From: Flavisolibacter ginsenosidimutans
GTDB taxonomy: Bacteria > Bacteroidota > Bacteroidia > Chitinophagales > Chitinophagaceae
Assembly (NCBI RefSeq): GCF_007970805.1
Contig: NZ_CP042433.1
Location: forward strand, 3,596,001-3,660,000
Direction: 5' to 3'
Length of the DNA: 64,000 nucleotides
Shown here: piece by piece, positions 25,259 to 33,940 of the stretch
Layout: each line of letters opens with the position of its first letter
Position numbering within the stretch: position 1 is the first letter of the stretch
Notes under the pieces: model-generated
Told to the model about the DNA's origin: nothing
The model's database searches: none
The model's input: only the letters and a program-made list of their open reading frames with translations
Translations under genes and position numbers: made by a program

Positions 25259-26635
25259 TTAGCGGATAATCTTTTTAAACAATTTCAACTTGCCTTCAAA
25301 GGGCGGATATTTCACGGCCGGATCAAACCATGTGGGTGTTTTCATCACCGCTTTTTGATGGCTGAAAACAGCAAAGGAATATTCGCCATGATAAGCGCCA
25401 ATGCCGCTGGCCCCTCTTCCGCCAAAAGGCAGATTAAAATTGGTGAGGTGCCAGGATGCGTTGTTGACGCAGCCGCCGCCAAACGGAACTTCGCGCAGCC
25501 AGCGTTCTTCTTTTTCCTTGTTGCTTGTGAACACGTAAAACGCAAGCGGGTTAGAGTTGCGGTTGATGATGCTCTTGGCTTCGTCAAAATTTTCAAAAGA
25601 AAGAACAGTCAATACAGGTCCAAAAATTTCTTCGCCCATCACCGTAGCGTCAAGCGGTACGTCATCCAGCAAGGTCGGTTCGATGTAGTGCAGAGACATA
25701 TCGGTTTTGCCGCCGTAAATCACTCGGCCTTGTTCCATGTATTTTATTAAACGATTGAAGGCTCTTTCGTTGATAATTTTTCCGTAGTTGTAATTGGAAG
25801 ACGGCTCTTCGCTGAAAAATCTTTTGATGGCCGAAATCAGTTCTCTCACAAAAACATCTTTCGCCGAACGGTGAACCAGTACATAATCCGGCGCTACGCA
25901 CATCTGGCCCGCGTTGGAAAATTTGGTGAGAGCAATGCGCCGCGCAGCCACTTTCAGGTCCGCATCGCTTTCTACCACACAGGGGCTTTTGCCGCCAAGC
26001 TCTAACGTTACCGGTACAAGTTGTTTGGCAGCCATTTCATAAACCGCTTTGCCAACCGCTGTACTTCCGGTATAAAAAACGTGGTCGAAACGGAAATTGT
26101 TCATCAGGTCCGGTACCACTTGCGCACCTTCGCCTTCCACGCATAAAATGTATTCGGGCGCAAAAATTTGCTTAATGAGCCTTTTCATCACTGCGGCGGT
26201 GGCCGTTGCAAACTCGCTTGGCTTTAGCACCACGCAGTTGCCCGCAGCGATGGCGCCAACGAGCGGCGCAAATAAAAGTTGCAGCGGATAATTCCACGGA
26301 CCGATGATGAGCACAACGCCCAGCGGCTCTTTGTACACAAAACTTTTGCCCGGAAAATTCAACAGGTTGGTCGCAACTTTTTGCGGTTTCATCCAACGGT
26401 GCACGTGCTTTAAAGCGTGCCGTATTTCAGCTTGCACAAAACCAATTTCCGTCACCCAGCTTTCTTCTTTGTTCTTTTTCAAATCGGCGTAAAGTGCCTG
26501 CATCAATTCGTCTTCGTACTGTGTAATTGCGTTGCGCAAAGCCTCCAGCATTTGTTTGCGAAAAGCATACGGTTGCGTGGCGCCGCTTTCAAAATAACGA
26601 CGCATCTTTTGCAGCGGTTGAATGGAAGATTCCAT
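25259..26635 (-). CDS. Aldehyde dehydrogenase (class 3-like)
   Basis: A 458-residue NAD(P)-dependent aldehyde dehydrogenase, short N-terminus as in class 3 enzymes. Marks in order: IIGPWNYPLQL (112-120), VVLKPSE, FYTGSTAVGKAV (cofactor loop), VTLELGGKSPCVV with the general base Glu212, NAGQMCVAPDYVL with catalytic Cys246, EEIFGPVLTVL and LPFGGRGASGIGAYHG. It likely oxidises medium- or long-chain or aromatic aldehydes; the exact substrate is inference. Its promoter box ends 4 nt before the ATG. Confidence 0.95.
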   Translation of the reverse strand: MESSIQPLQKMRRYFESGATQPYAFRKQMLEALRNAITQYEDELMQALYADLKKNKEESWVTEIGFVQAEIRHALKHVHRWMKPQKVATNLLNFPGKSFVYKEPLGVVLIIGPWNYPLQLLFAPLVGAIAAGNCVVLKPSEFATATAAVMKRLIKQIFAPEYILCVEGEGAQVVPDLMNNFRFDHVFYTGSTAVGKAVYEMAAKQLVPVTLELGGKSPCVVESDADLKVAARRIALTKFSNAGQMCVAPDYVLVHRSAKDVFVRELISAIKRFFSEEPSSNYNYGKIINERAFNRLIKYMEQGRVIYGGKTDMSLHYIEPTLLDDVPLDATVMGEEIFGPVLTVLSFENFDEAKSIINRNSNPLAFYVFTSNKEKEERWLREVPFGGGCVNNASWHLTNFNLPFGGRGASGIGAYHGEYSFAVFSHQKAVMKTPTWFDPAVKYPPFEGKLKLFKKIIR

Positions 26636-26639
26636 AAAA

Positions 26640-26647
26640 CAAAAGTA
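26640..26647 (-). promoter_or_regulatory. -7 box directly before the aldehyde dehydrogenase gene
   Basis: TACTTTTG on the minus strand is a full TAnnTTTG match, with 4 nt to the ATG at 26635. A leaderless mRNA is likely. Confidence 0.55.
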
Positions 26648-26774
26648 GGTTGGAGAATCGTGCTACGGGCAGCATTGGTACTGTGGAGCCGGCGTTGCGG
26701 CGCTCCATTTATCGTTCTGTTCTTCTATCATCGTTCTTCTGTCTCCGCAGGAGATAAACTTTGGTGGCGAAACC

Positions 26775-27872
26775 TTAAAACCACCCTCGCTTCCGAAACA
26801 TGCGCAGCATCCAAACCGGTATCAACAACATGGCACCCACGGCTACCATAAAACCCCATTTGTTGTGCAGCAGCGGAATGCTTTCGAAGTTCATGCCGAA
26901 GATGCCGCCGATAACGGTTGCGGGTGCAAGCAGGCAGGTAACGATGGCCATCACTTTCATTACTTCGTTCATGCGCAGGTTTACGTTGTTGATGTAGAGG
27001 TCTTGCATCGAAATCATCACGTCGCGGTAGTTTTCGCTGAGGTCGTAGGCCTGCACAATGTGGTCGTAAACGTCTTTGAAATATTTGGTGGTACGGTCGT
27101 CAAGCAATTCGCTCTCGCTGCGAATGATGGCGGCTACCATGTCGCGTACGGGGCCGATGTTGCGCTTGAGAATAATCAGCTCTTTGCGCAGTTGGTTGAT
27201 CTTTGCCAACGTAATGGTGTTGCTGTTCCGGATCACTTCTTCTTCTACCGCTTCGATGCGTTCGCCGAGGCGTTCCATCACCAGGAAATAATTGTCAACA
27301 ATGAGGTCGAGCATGGAGTAACAGAGATAATCAGCGCCGCGCTGCCGAAGCTTGCTGTTGTGCATCTTCAGTTTTTCGCGAATGGGATTGAACACGTCGC
27401 GTTCGGGATCTTCCTGAAAGGTGATGACGAAATTTTTTCCAAGCACGATGGAGATTTGTTCGGTCTCCACCGCGTCGTGTTTGTGGTTGTAATAAAGCAT
27501 GTAGAGCAGGCAGTAAAAGATGCCTTCCACTTCGTCGGTTTTGGGGCGTTGCGCCACGCTTAAAATGTCTTCGGTCAAAAGCGGGTGAATGCCGAAGTGT
27601 GCGGCCAGATTTTCTACGTCGGCGCGAACAATGCCGTCAATGTTGATCCAACTGATATGCTTGTTTTCAAGGTACTGAAAGCTTTCCTCTACCGTCTTTA
27701 AGTGGTCCTCGGTAAAGCCATCCGCGTTGTAATCGTAAACGGTTACAAAGCTTTGCTTTGCATCTTGCCGGCGCGTTTCAACAGTAGGATTAACGTCCAC
27801 AATTTTCTTGGTTCGCTGCGTGCCAAACAAAGTTGTCGGCACGAGGTAGCGGATGTAGTGCTTTGCTTTCAC
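26775..27872 (-). CDS. corA: CorA family magnesium/cobalt channel
   Basis: A 365-residue CorA protein that lets divalent cations (Mg2+, Co2+, Ni2+) enter through a pentamer. The long N-terminal cytoplasmic domain includes PLLTEDIL and the acidic helices with QRPKTDEVEGIFYCLLYML. Near the C-terminus are the two membrane helices with the pore signature G-M-N in IGGIFGMNFESIPLLHN (about residue 325-335). The end KRGWF is positively charged, as usual. It stands alone; the start ATG 27872 gives MKAKHYIRYLVP. Confidence 0.95.
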   Translation of the reverse strand: MKAKHYIRYLVPTTLFGTQRTKKIVDVNPTVETRRQDAKQSFVTVYDYNADGFTEDHLKTVEESFQYLENKHISWINIDGIVRADVENLAAHFGIHPLLTEDILSVAQRPKTDEVEGIFYCLLYMLYYNHKHDAVETEQISIVLGKNFVITFQEDPERDVFNPIREKLKMHNSKLRQRGADYLCYSMLDLIVDNYFLVMERLGERIEAVEEEVIRNSNTITLAKINQLRKELIILKRNIGPVRDMVAAIIRSESELLDDRTTKYFKDVYDHIVQAYDLSENYRDVMISMQDLYINNVNLRMNEVMKVMAIVTCLLAPATVIGGIFGMNFESIPLLHNKWGFMVAVGAMLLIPVWMLRMFRKRGWF

Positions 27873-28119
27873 GCTTGTAGAAATTTGAAGGAAGATAGAA
27901 CAATGCGGTGTGAGTTGGCGCGAAGTAGTGAAGGTATTGCCTGTACGTTTTCTCCGGGGAATAAAGCCGGCGCTATTCTATAGCCACCGTTTTGCTTGCG
28001 TAAAAAAACAAGGCTCCTCATAAACAGGAACCGTAGGCCCGGCTCCTCTTGCAACCAGGGAATTTGCTCTCAATACACCACCCGTCAACTTCAAACCATA
28101 AACCACAAATCTCTCTTGG

Positions 28120-28127
28120 TATCTTTA
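28120..28127 (+). promoter_or_regulatory. Putative -7 box of the DUF983 gene
   Basis: TATCTTTA matches TAnnTTTG in seven of eight positions, 22 bp before the ATG at 28150. Confidence 0.4.
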
Positions 28128-28149
28128 CGGCTCATTTAACTCCAGCCGA

Positions 28150-28611
28150 ATGTGTGCAACAGTCAAAGATGAAAAACCCAATCTTATTTTAAGCGTCCTT
28201 CGTTGCAAATGTCCGCGTTGCCGAAGGGGCGATATGTTCCGGGAAAAAAATCCGTACAAGCTGAAAACCTTTATGAAGATGAACGAACGCTGCCCGGTGT
28301 GCGGCCAGCCCTTGGACATGGAGCCGGGTTTTTATTTTGGTACCAACATGGTAAGCTATGCGCTGGCGGTTTTGTTTTCCGCACTAACGTTGGTGCTTTG
28401 GGCATTAACCATTGGCTTGTCAACAACTGATTCACGTTTTTTTTGGTGGATGGGCATTAACGCGGCCTTGCTTGTATTGTTGCAGCCCGTGCTCATGCGT
28501 CTTTCCCGCGCCGTGTGGATTGTGTTTTTCATTCCGTACAGCGCTAATTGGAAAGAAGGCGATGTGATAGAACCGGAACGGGTAAACAAGGAGCAGGCCG
28601 GAAACTGGTAA
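28150..28611 (+). CDS. DUF983 family zinc-ribbon membrane protein
   Basis: A 153-residue protein with the DUF983 pattern: a zinc ribbon built from RCKCPRCRRGDMF and RCPVCGQPL (four CxxC-type cysteines), then EPGFYFGTNMVSYA and two membrane helices (ALAVLFSALTLVLWALTIGL and INAALLVLLQPVLMRLSRAV). The function of the family is unknown; homologs occur in many Bacteroidota. It is not in an operon: the receiver gene of the kai operon converges on it. Confidence 0.9.
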   Translation: MCATVKDEKPNLILSVLRCKCPRCRRGDMFREKNPYKLKTFMKMNERCPVCGQPLDMEPGFYFGTNMVSYALAVLFSALTLVLWALTIGLSTTDSRFFWWMGINAALLVLLQPVLMRLSRAVWIVFFIPYSANWKEGDVIEPERVNKEQAGNW

Positions 28612-28666
28612 TGTTTTACTGTAGAAAAAGGAGGGATTGCGTAATCTTTCCGGTTGGCTTTACACC

Positions 28667-29065
28667 TTAACCAGCGGTTGCAAACAGCGCATCCAGCATT
28701 TCGTTGTATCCTGCTTTTGAAAGCGGTTTCGGAAACACAAGGCAGGCGCCCGATTCGGCACCGCACTGAATAAGATTTTCATCGGTGAACGTGGAGTAAA
28801 TCATTACCGGAATGTGCGAGAAACGTTCATCGGCCTTTAATGTCTGCAAAGTTTGCAAGCCATTTTTCCGCGGCATGTTTTGATCAAGTATTATGTAGTG
28901 GGGCAAGTCATTTTCGTAGGAAAGATTGTTCAGGGCCTTTAGCAATTCCTCGCCGTTTTCAACGATGGGCAACAAAACCACATCGGTGCGCAACTGCAAG
29001 AAATCGGTAAAAAATTGTTGGTCATCCGCATCGTCTTCGGCTATTAAAATTTTTCGCTTTACCAT
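28667..29065 (-). CDS. Single-domain response regulator (receiver) of the kai operon
   Basis: A 132-residue CheY/Rcp1-like receiver without output domain. Acidic pocket AEDDADD at 9-15, phosphoacceptor Asp61 in IILDQNMPRKNG, conserved Ser91 in MIYSTFTDE and Lys113 in VFPKPLSK. The DQNMPRKNG form is typical of the Rcp1 group that pairs with PAS- or phytochrome-type kinases. It is the last gene of the kai operon, 7 bp after the histidine kinase, which is presumably its phosphodonor. Having no output domain, it must act through a protein partner or as a phosphate sink. Confidence 0.93.
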   Translation of the reverse strand: MVKRKILIAEDDADDQQFFTDFLQLRTDVVLLPIVENGEELLKALNNLSYENDLPHYIILDQNMPRKNGLQTLQTLKADERFSHIPVMIYSTFTDENLIQCGAESGACLVFPKPLSKAGYNEMLDALFATAG

Positions 29066-29072
29066 TGATTGT

Positions 29073-30368
29073 TCAGACAGGGTTTTGTGTGAAGGGCAAG
29101 ATAATTTGAAACTCCGAACCTTCGCCTTCTTTGCTTACGGCGTTAATGAGCCCGTTGTGTTTTTCAACAATTTTTTTTGCGATGGCTAGTCCAATTCCCG
29201 TCCCTTCGTATTTGTCCTTTGAGTTTAGCCGCTCAAAAAGTGAGAAGATGTGCTGCACGTATTGCTGGCCAAAACCGATGCCGTTGTCTTTAAAACAGAG
29301 AAGAACATAATTGCCGTCTTTTTGCTCCGCTGCGGCAAATGATTTCTCGCCAATGCGTTTTGCTTTAACGTCAATAACCGGATTGATGCCGGGCTTTGTA
29401 AACTTCAGCGCATTGCTGACGATATTTTGAAACACTTGCCGTATTTGCCCTTTGTTTGCCGCCAGCGTAGGCAATTCACCGGAACGAATGATGGCGCCTT
29501 TTTCAGCAATCAACAATTCGAAATCTTCTTTTATATCGGCTACAATTTTATTCAGATCCACCTGTTCAAAAGTGTGGTCGTTGGCCGAAAGCTTGGAGTA
29601 ATTAAGAATGTCAATAATGAGCGTCTTCATACGCGAAGACGACTCGATAATTTTCTCCAGGTACTTTTTTGCCTCCGGCGACAGCGCCTCGTTGCGTTCT
29701 TTTAAGAGGTTGGAAAAGATGGTGATTTTGCGCAACGGCTCCTGCAAATCGTGCGAAGCAATGGAGGCAAACTGCTGCAGATCGTGATTGCTTGTTTCCA
29801 ATGCACGGTTGCTTTCTTCCAACTTTAGATTGTTTTCGTGCAGTTGCTGTTGCGCTCTTTTTTGTGCGGTCAAATCGGTAAGAATGATGCTGAGCGAAAT
29901 GCCTTCTTCCAGGGCCAAGGTGGTGAGTGAAAGCTGTACCGGGGTTTTGTCTTTTCCGGCAATCAGAAGCACTTCACCTTTGCAATCTTCTTTCCAGCAG
30001 TGCTCGAAAAGCTGGTTGTAGCGGGGGCGGTTTTCAGCCGCTACAAAATTTTGAAAAAGCAAGCCGATCACATCCGATAAAGAGCAACGGACCATGGACG
30101 CAAATTGTGAATTGGCATACAGGATAAGCCCTTCCTGGTTTAAGGTAACAGCACCTTCGGTCATCTTTTCTATAAAGACGCGGTAGGTTTGATCGGCGGA
30201 CTTCAGGGTATAAATCTGGTGGCCGTTGCTGCCGTGTACAACCAGCGCATCAATCTGCCCTGTGCGAATGGCCTCAAGGGTTTCGGTTGCTTCGTGCAAC
30301 TGAAACCGCAGTTCTTCCAACTCTGCCAGCAACTCTTCTTTTGTTTTGTTTGGGTGTTCAGTTCTCAC
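29073..30368 (-). CDS. PAS domain sensor histidine kinase of the kai operon
   Basis: A 431-residue soluble histidine kinase with no membrane helix. N-terminal coiled coil (residues 8-37), one PAS domain at about 60-170 (VFIEKMTEGAVTLNQEGLIL to IILTDLTAQKRAQ), a second coiled coil at 172-198, HisKA domain with the phosphoacceptor His206 in ASHDLQEPLRK, and HATPase_c with N box NIVSNALKFTKPG, FKDNGIGFG and GTGIGLAIAKKIVEKH. It starts in an ATGA overlap with the second kaiB. Unlike cyanobacterial SasA it has no fused KaiB-like domain, but two separate KaiB proteins are encoded just upstream, so an equivalent coupling is plausible (inference). Confidence 0.93.
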   Translation of the reverse strand: MRTEHPNKTKEELLAELEELRFQLHEATETLEAIRTGQIDALVVHGSNGHQIYTLKSADQTYRVFIEKMTEGAVTLNQEGLILYANSQFASMVRCSLSDVIGLLFQNFVAAENRPRYNQLFEHCWKEDCKGEVLLIAGKDKTPVQLSLTTLALEEGISLSIILTDLTAQKRAQQQLHENNLKLEESNRALETSNHDLQQFASIASHDLQEPLRKITIFSNLLKERNEALSPEAKKYLEKIIESSSRMKTLIIDILNYSKLSANDHTFEQVDLNKIVADIKEDFELLIAEKGAIIRSGELPTLAANKGQIRQVFQNIVSNALKFTKPGINPVIDVKAKRIGEKSFAAAEQKDGNYVLLCFKDNGIGFGQQYVQHIFSLFERLNSKDKYEGTGIGLAIAKKIVEKHNGLINAVSKEGEGSEFQIILPFTQNPV

Positions 30369-30691
30369 GGTTGTGCAAGGCCTAATATTTTTAAAACTTT
30401 TTCGGTGTCGGACAGGTCGCCAATCAATTTTCGTTCGGGCGGTGGAAGTTTTTTAACGAGCAGCGGCAGGGCAATGAGTTGTTCCTTTTGTGCCAGTTCC
30501 CGCTGTTGGTACACATCAATGATTTCCAGCCGGTAATTTCCTGCTAAATGGTCGTCGCAAATGTCTTTAATGTTCGTCAATGCCCGAACCGAATTGGGCG
30601 TTGCGCCGGTGATAAAAAGCCGGAGTACATATTCTTTCGCGTGTCTCTCTTTCTCAATGTCCTCAATATGCGGTTCTACTTTTTTCTTCAT
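30365..30691 (-). CDS. kaiB: KaiB family protein (second, divergent copy)
   Basis: A 108-residue KaiB-like thioredoxin-fold protein. It has a charged N-terminal extension of about 18 residues, then YVLRLFITGATPNSVRALTN, LEIIDVYQQRELAQKEQLIA, LPLLVKKLPPPERKLIGDLS and DTEKVLKILGL. KaiB proteins bind the CI ring of KaiC after switching fold. It is more divergent than the copy just upstream (1 bp gap) and may have a different partner, for example the following kinase, whose start codon overlaps its stop (ATGA). Confidence 0.9.
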   Translation of the reverse strand: MKKKVEPHIEDIEKERHAKEYVLRLFITGATPNSVRALTNIKDICDDHLAGNYRLEIIDVYQQRELAQKEQLIALPLLVKKLPPPERKLIGDLSDTEKVLKILGLAQP

Positions 30692-30692
30692 T

Positions 30693-31007
30693 CTATTTTT
30701 TTACCGGGCGAATGTTGAGGCCTACAAGAACTTTTTCTTCGTTGGACAAATCGCCGATGATTTTGCGGATGGGCACGGGCACTTTCCGCACCAGGGTCGG
30801 GATAGCGAAAATTTGGTCGCCGGCTGCCAATTGCGGGTGCACAAGTAAGTCAATGACCTCAATGGTATATTGACCTTCCATGTGTTCCTCGCAATATTTT
30901 TTCAGGTTGGCCAGCGCCGTTACTGACTTTGCTGTGTTGCCCGCAATGTACAACCGCAGTTCCCATTTGTTTGCTTTCTTTTCAGCCGTTTTACTTGCTT
31001 TTGCCAT
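30693..31007 (-). CDS. kaiB: KaiB family protein (first, canonical-like copy)
   Basis: A 104-residue KaiB. The sequence [60 protein letters not shown] and [12 protein letters not shown] is close to the cyanobacterial pattern (VIDLLKNPQLAEEDKI, IIGDLSNREKVL), including the region that refolds when KaiB binds KaiC. A basic N-terminal stretch of 13 residues precedes it. Its start lies 17 bp inside the end of kaiC, so the two are translationally coupled. Confidence 0.93.
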   Translation of the reverse strand: MAKASKTAEKKANKWELRLYIAGNTAKSVTALANLKKYCEEHMEGQYTIEVIDLLVHPQLAAGDQIFAIPTLVRKVPVPIRKIIGDLSNEEKVLVGLNIRPVKK

Positions 31008-32721
31008 TGCCCGTGTTTTTACTGTGCCGGTTTTGAATGAGCTGCCTGCGGTTCTTTTCCTGAATTTCCTTGCGAATGTTTTCTTCGATGTAGGACTTGT
31101 TTAATTCATCCTGCACCGATTCAAACTCTTCTTGCAGGGATGCGATTTTTGCTTCCAACACTTTCCGTTTGCGTTGTATCTCTATGTCTTTGCGATTGAT
31201 GGCGTGACTGCGCAATACTTCGCCCGTGGCTTCGCTTAACTGCTGTGCCTCGCGGGCCGATCCGGTTAACACACCGTCGGGGCCAAGATACACATCCACC
31301 AGGCTAACGCCGCTGTCGTTTATCACAAACTCACGAACCTGGTTGGAATGCTTCATGCCTCTTGATTTCATGATGTACAAACCGCGGTTGCGTTCCCCGT
31401 TTGATTCAAGGTCACGCACCAGCAACCATGCATCCACCAAAGAGGAAACGCCTTCGTCGGTTTGCTCGTTCACGACGGTGTTTAACGACAGCGCCGTAAA
31501 CATGACCGTTATCTGCTCGGTTTGTAAAAAATCAATGAGGCGAATGAGCATGGACTTAACCTCGCTGATAGAGCCTATGGTAACGAGGTTGGTAATGGGG
31601 TCAAGAATAACCGCCCGGGGCTTGAAGCGTTTTATGTGCTTGTGAATGGCCACCAAGTGCATTTCCAATCCGTTCAGCGTCGGGCGGGCTGCGTGCATTT
31701 CCAACAGGCCTTTATCAATGTGCTGTTTCAGGTCAATTCCGATGGAAAGCATGTTGCGAACGATCTGCTGCGGCGATTCTTCAAAGGCAAAATAGAGACA
31801 TCGCTCTTTGCGCCGGCAGCTTTCGTTGGCAAACACGGCAGCAATGCTTGTTTTGCCGGTACCGGCCGTACCCGAAACAAGGATGGAGCTGCCGCGGAAA
31901 AAACCTTTGCCGCCAAGCATTTTATCCAAGGCCGGTATGCCTGAAGAAATGCGTTGCGAAGAAACATTTGCATTCAGCATTAAAGACGTGATGGGCAACA
32001 CCGAGATACCGTCTTCGTCAATCAGGAACGGGTATTCGTTTGTGCCGTGCACCGAACCGCGGTATTTAACGATGCGCAAGAGACGCGTAGAAATTTGGTT
32101 GGCAACACGATGGTCCAACAAAATCACGCAGTCCGAAACGTATTCCTCCAGGCCTTGCCGTGTTAGGGTTCCCTCGCCCTTTTCCCCGGTGATGACGGCC
32201 GTTACGCCTTTGTCTTTTAACCAGCCAAACAAGCGGCGCAACTCGGCGCGAAGAATAGCTTGATTGCTCAGTCCCGAAAAAAGGTTTTCGATTGTATCAA
32301 GCACCACGCGTTTGGCGCCGATGCTGTCAATGGCATAGCCCAGGCGAATGAACAAACCATCGAGGTCGTATTCGCCCGTTTCTTCAATCTCGCTTTTATC
32401 TATGTACACATGATCGATACGAACCAAGCCGTCTTTTTGCAATTTGGCCAGGTCAAAACCAAGCGAGGCTACGTTGATTGCCAGTTCCTCGGCCTTTTCT
32501 TCAAAGGCTATAAACACGCCGGGTTCACCGTGCTCAGTAGCGCCTCTAACAATAAATTCCGCTGCAAATAAGGTTTTGCCACAGCCGGCAGCACCGCATA
32601 TAAGCGTAGGCCGTCCCGTGGGCAAGCCACCGCCGGTAATTTCATCCAATCCTCGAATGCCGGTAGGGGTTTTGGGCAATGGTTTTCTCCCGACACTTGT
32701 TGCTTTTGTTTTTAAAGGCAT
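30991..32721 (-). CDS. kaiC: KaiC family double-domain ATPase/autokinase with C-terminal coiled coil
   Basis: A 576-residue RecA-fold protein. CI domain: [20 protein letters not shown], Walker A GAAGCGKT (43-50), catalytic Glu74-Glu75 in [13 protein letters not shown] domain: Walker A GTAGTGKT (284-291), Glu314-Glu315 in [10 protein letters not shown]. The position of the cyanobacterial phosphosites (Ser-Thr in ISTITD) reads VSSLVD here, giving Ser426-Ser427. Residues 505-565 form an added, highly charged helix ([20 protein letters not shown] onward) that looks like a coiled coil, in place of the KaiA-binding tail. It heads the operon kaiC-kaiB-kaiB-kinase-receiver. There is no kaiA in the window. 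Expected role: an ATP-driven phosphorylation timer or stress-response hub. Confidence 0.95.
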   Translation of the reverse strand: MPLKTKATSVGRKPLPKTPTGIRGLDEITGGGLPTGRPTLICGAAGCGKTLFAAEFIVRGATEHGEPGVFIAFEEKAEELAINVASLGFDLAKLQKDGLVRIDHVYIDKSEIEETGEYDLDGLFIRLGYAIDSIGAKRVVLDTIENLFSGLSNQAILRAELRRLFGWLKDKGVTAVITGEKGEGTLTRQGLEEYVSDCVILLDHRVANQISTRLLRIVKYRGSVHGTNEYPFLIDEDGISVLPITSLMLNANVSSQRISSGIPALDKMLGGKGFFRGSSILVSGTAGTGKTSIAAVFANESCRRKERCLYFAFEESPQQIVRNMLSIGIDLKQHIDKGLLEMHAARPTLNGLEMHLVAIHKHIKRFKPRAVILDPITNLVTIGSISEVKSMLIRLIDFLQTEQITVMFTALSLNTVVNEQTDEGVSSLVDAWLLVRDLESNGERNRGLYIMKSRGMKHSNQVREFVINDSGVSLVDVYLGPDGVLTGSAREAQQLSEATGEVLRSHAINRKDIEIQRKRKVLEAKIASLQEEFESVQDELNKSYIEENIRKEIQEKNRRQLIQNRHSKNTGNGKSK

Positions 32722-32744
32722 AAATGGAAGTCTTTATATTCTTT

Positions 32745-32752
32745 CAAATGTA
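32745..32752 (-). promoter_or_regulatory. -7 box of the kai operon
   Basis: TACATTTG on the minus strand is a full TAnnTTTG match, 23 nt before the kaiC ATG at 32721. No other promoter is visible within the operon, where genes overlap or nearly touch. Confidence 0.55.
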
Positions 32753-32898
32753 TGTAAATAGCCAAGGCAAAAAGGTCTTGAAAAGAAAGAAGCGCGGCAA
32801 GCGCTATCGTGTCATAGAGTTATCAAAATCGTGCCCGCCTTTTTGGCTGAACGTTGCTTGATTAGACGAAACTAAAAGCACAAGATCATCGGCAAAGC

Positions 32899-32959
32899 TT
32901 TCAATAAATACAAAAATGCCACCTGCTTTCGGCAGGTGGCATTTTTGTATTTATTGAAA
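32899..32959. terminator. Long perfect hairpin terminator of the rplM-rpsI-rpsB-tsf operon
   Basis: A perfect 28-bp inverted repeat (32899-32926 and 32932-32959) with a 5-nt loop TTTCG. The GC-rich tip is GCCACCTGC/GCAGGTGGC and the base is AT-rich with an A run on one side and a T run on the other, so it can stop transcription in both directions. It begins 4 bp beyond the tsf stop. Confidence 0.85.
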
Positions 32960-32963
32960 ATGA

Positions 32964-33800
32964 TTATCCCAACGCTACACGCTTGAATTCGATCACCTTC
33001 ACATCGCCAGCGCCTTTTAAATAATCGCCAACGGATTTGCCGTTGTCTTTTACAAAAGGTTGTGCCATCAAGGTATTTTCTTTGAAGAAGGCGTTCAGTT
33101 TTCCTTCGGCAATCTTTCCGATCATCTCATCGGTTTTCCCGGCCATCTTCGGATCTTGCTTCATTTGCTCCACCACGATGTTGCGCTCACGTTCGATGGT
33201 TTCAGCAGAAACAGAGTCCGCGTCTACAGCCAGGGGATTCATGGCCGCAATTTGCATGGCCACATCCTTGCCTGCTTCGGGGGCTTCTTTGCTCAGGCCA
33301 ACCAATACACCCATGCGGTACGCACCGTGTATGTATGAAGCTACATAAGGCGCTTCAATTCTTTCGAAACGGCCTACGCCGATTTTTTCACCAATGGACG
33401 CAAGTTTGTCGTTGATCATGTCCGACACTTTTGCACCGTTTACGGTTACGTCGTTTAACTCCTCAGCGCTCTTCACGTTGTTGGAAACCGCCGCATCGGC
33501 AATGCTTTGCGCGAAGGCTACGAAGTCTGCGTTCTTCGAAACAAAGTCTGTTTCGCAAGTGATGGAAACAATGAAACCCGTTTTGTTGTCGGGCGTTGTT
33601 TTGGCAATCACAACACCTTCTTTCGCTTCGCGATCGCTACGCTTGGCCGCAACTTTCTGGCCTTGCTTGCGCAACCAATCAATAGCGGCTTCAAAATCGC
33701 CGTTTGTTTCCGTCAACGCTTTGCGGCAATCCATCATACCGGCGCCGGTAGCCTGGCGAAGTTTGTTTATATCCTGTGCGGTTATTGTTGCTGTTGACAT
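32964..33800 (-). CDS. tsf: Translation elongation factor Ts
   Basis: Nucleotide exchange factor for EF-Tu. 278 residues from ATG 33800 (MSTATITAQDINKLRQATGA). Family marks: RQATGAGMMDCRKALTETNG, AAIDWLRKQGQKVAAKRSDR, the core ITCETDFVSKNADFVAFAQ with the TDFV motif that contacts EF-Tu, YIHGAYRMGVLVGLS and the end QPFVKDNGKSVGDYL. It is the last gene of the ribosomal operon, 140 bp after rpsB, and is followed by a strong hairpin. Confidence 0.97.
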   Translation of the reverse strand: MSTATITAQDINKLRQATGAGMMDCRKALTETNGDFEAAIDWLRKQGQKVAAKRSDREAKEGVVIAKTTPDNKTGFIVSITCETDFVSKNADFVAFAQSIADAAVSNNVKSAEELNDVTVNGAKVSDMINDKLASIGEKIGVGRFERIEAPYVASYIHGAYRMGVLVGLSKEAPEAGKDVAMQIAAMNPLAVDADSVSAETIERERNIVVEQMKQDPKMAGKTDEMIGKIAEGKLNAFFKENTLMAQPFVKDNGKSVGDYLKGAGDVKVIEFKRVALG

Positions 33801-33940
33801 AAGATTCAATTTGACAAGTTGAAAATTCGACAATGTGCCAATGGAAACCATCAGCACATTGACTATATAATTCGAATGTATTTGTAAGAAACGATTGCTC
33901 TTGAATAATTTGCTAATTGGCGAATTGCCGAATTGTCAAA

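Noticed and set aside
26865..27563. Plus-strand frame of 232 codons opposite corA
   Set aside because: CorA is certain on the other strand; the His/Val/Phe-rich product is an antisense artefact.
28612..32963. Search for kaiA near the kai operon
   Set aside because: No frame in or around the operon resembles KaiA; the gene after the receiver is a convergent DUF983 gene and the gap upstream of kaiC is non-coding.
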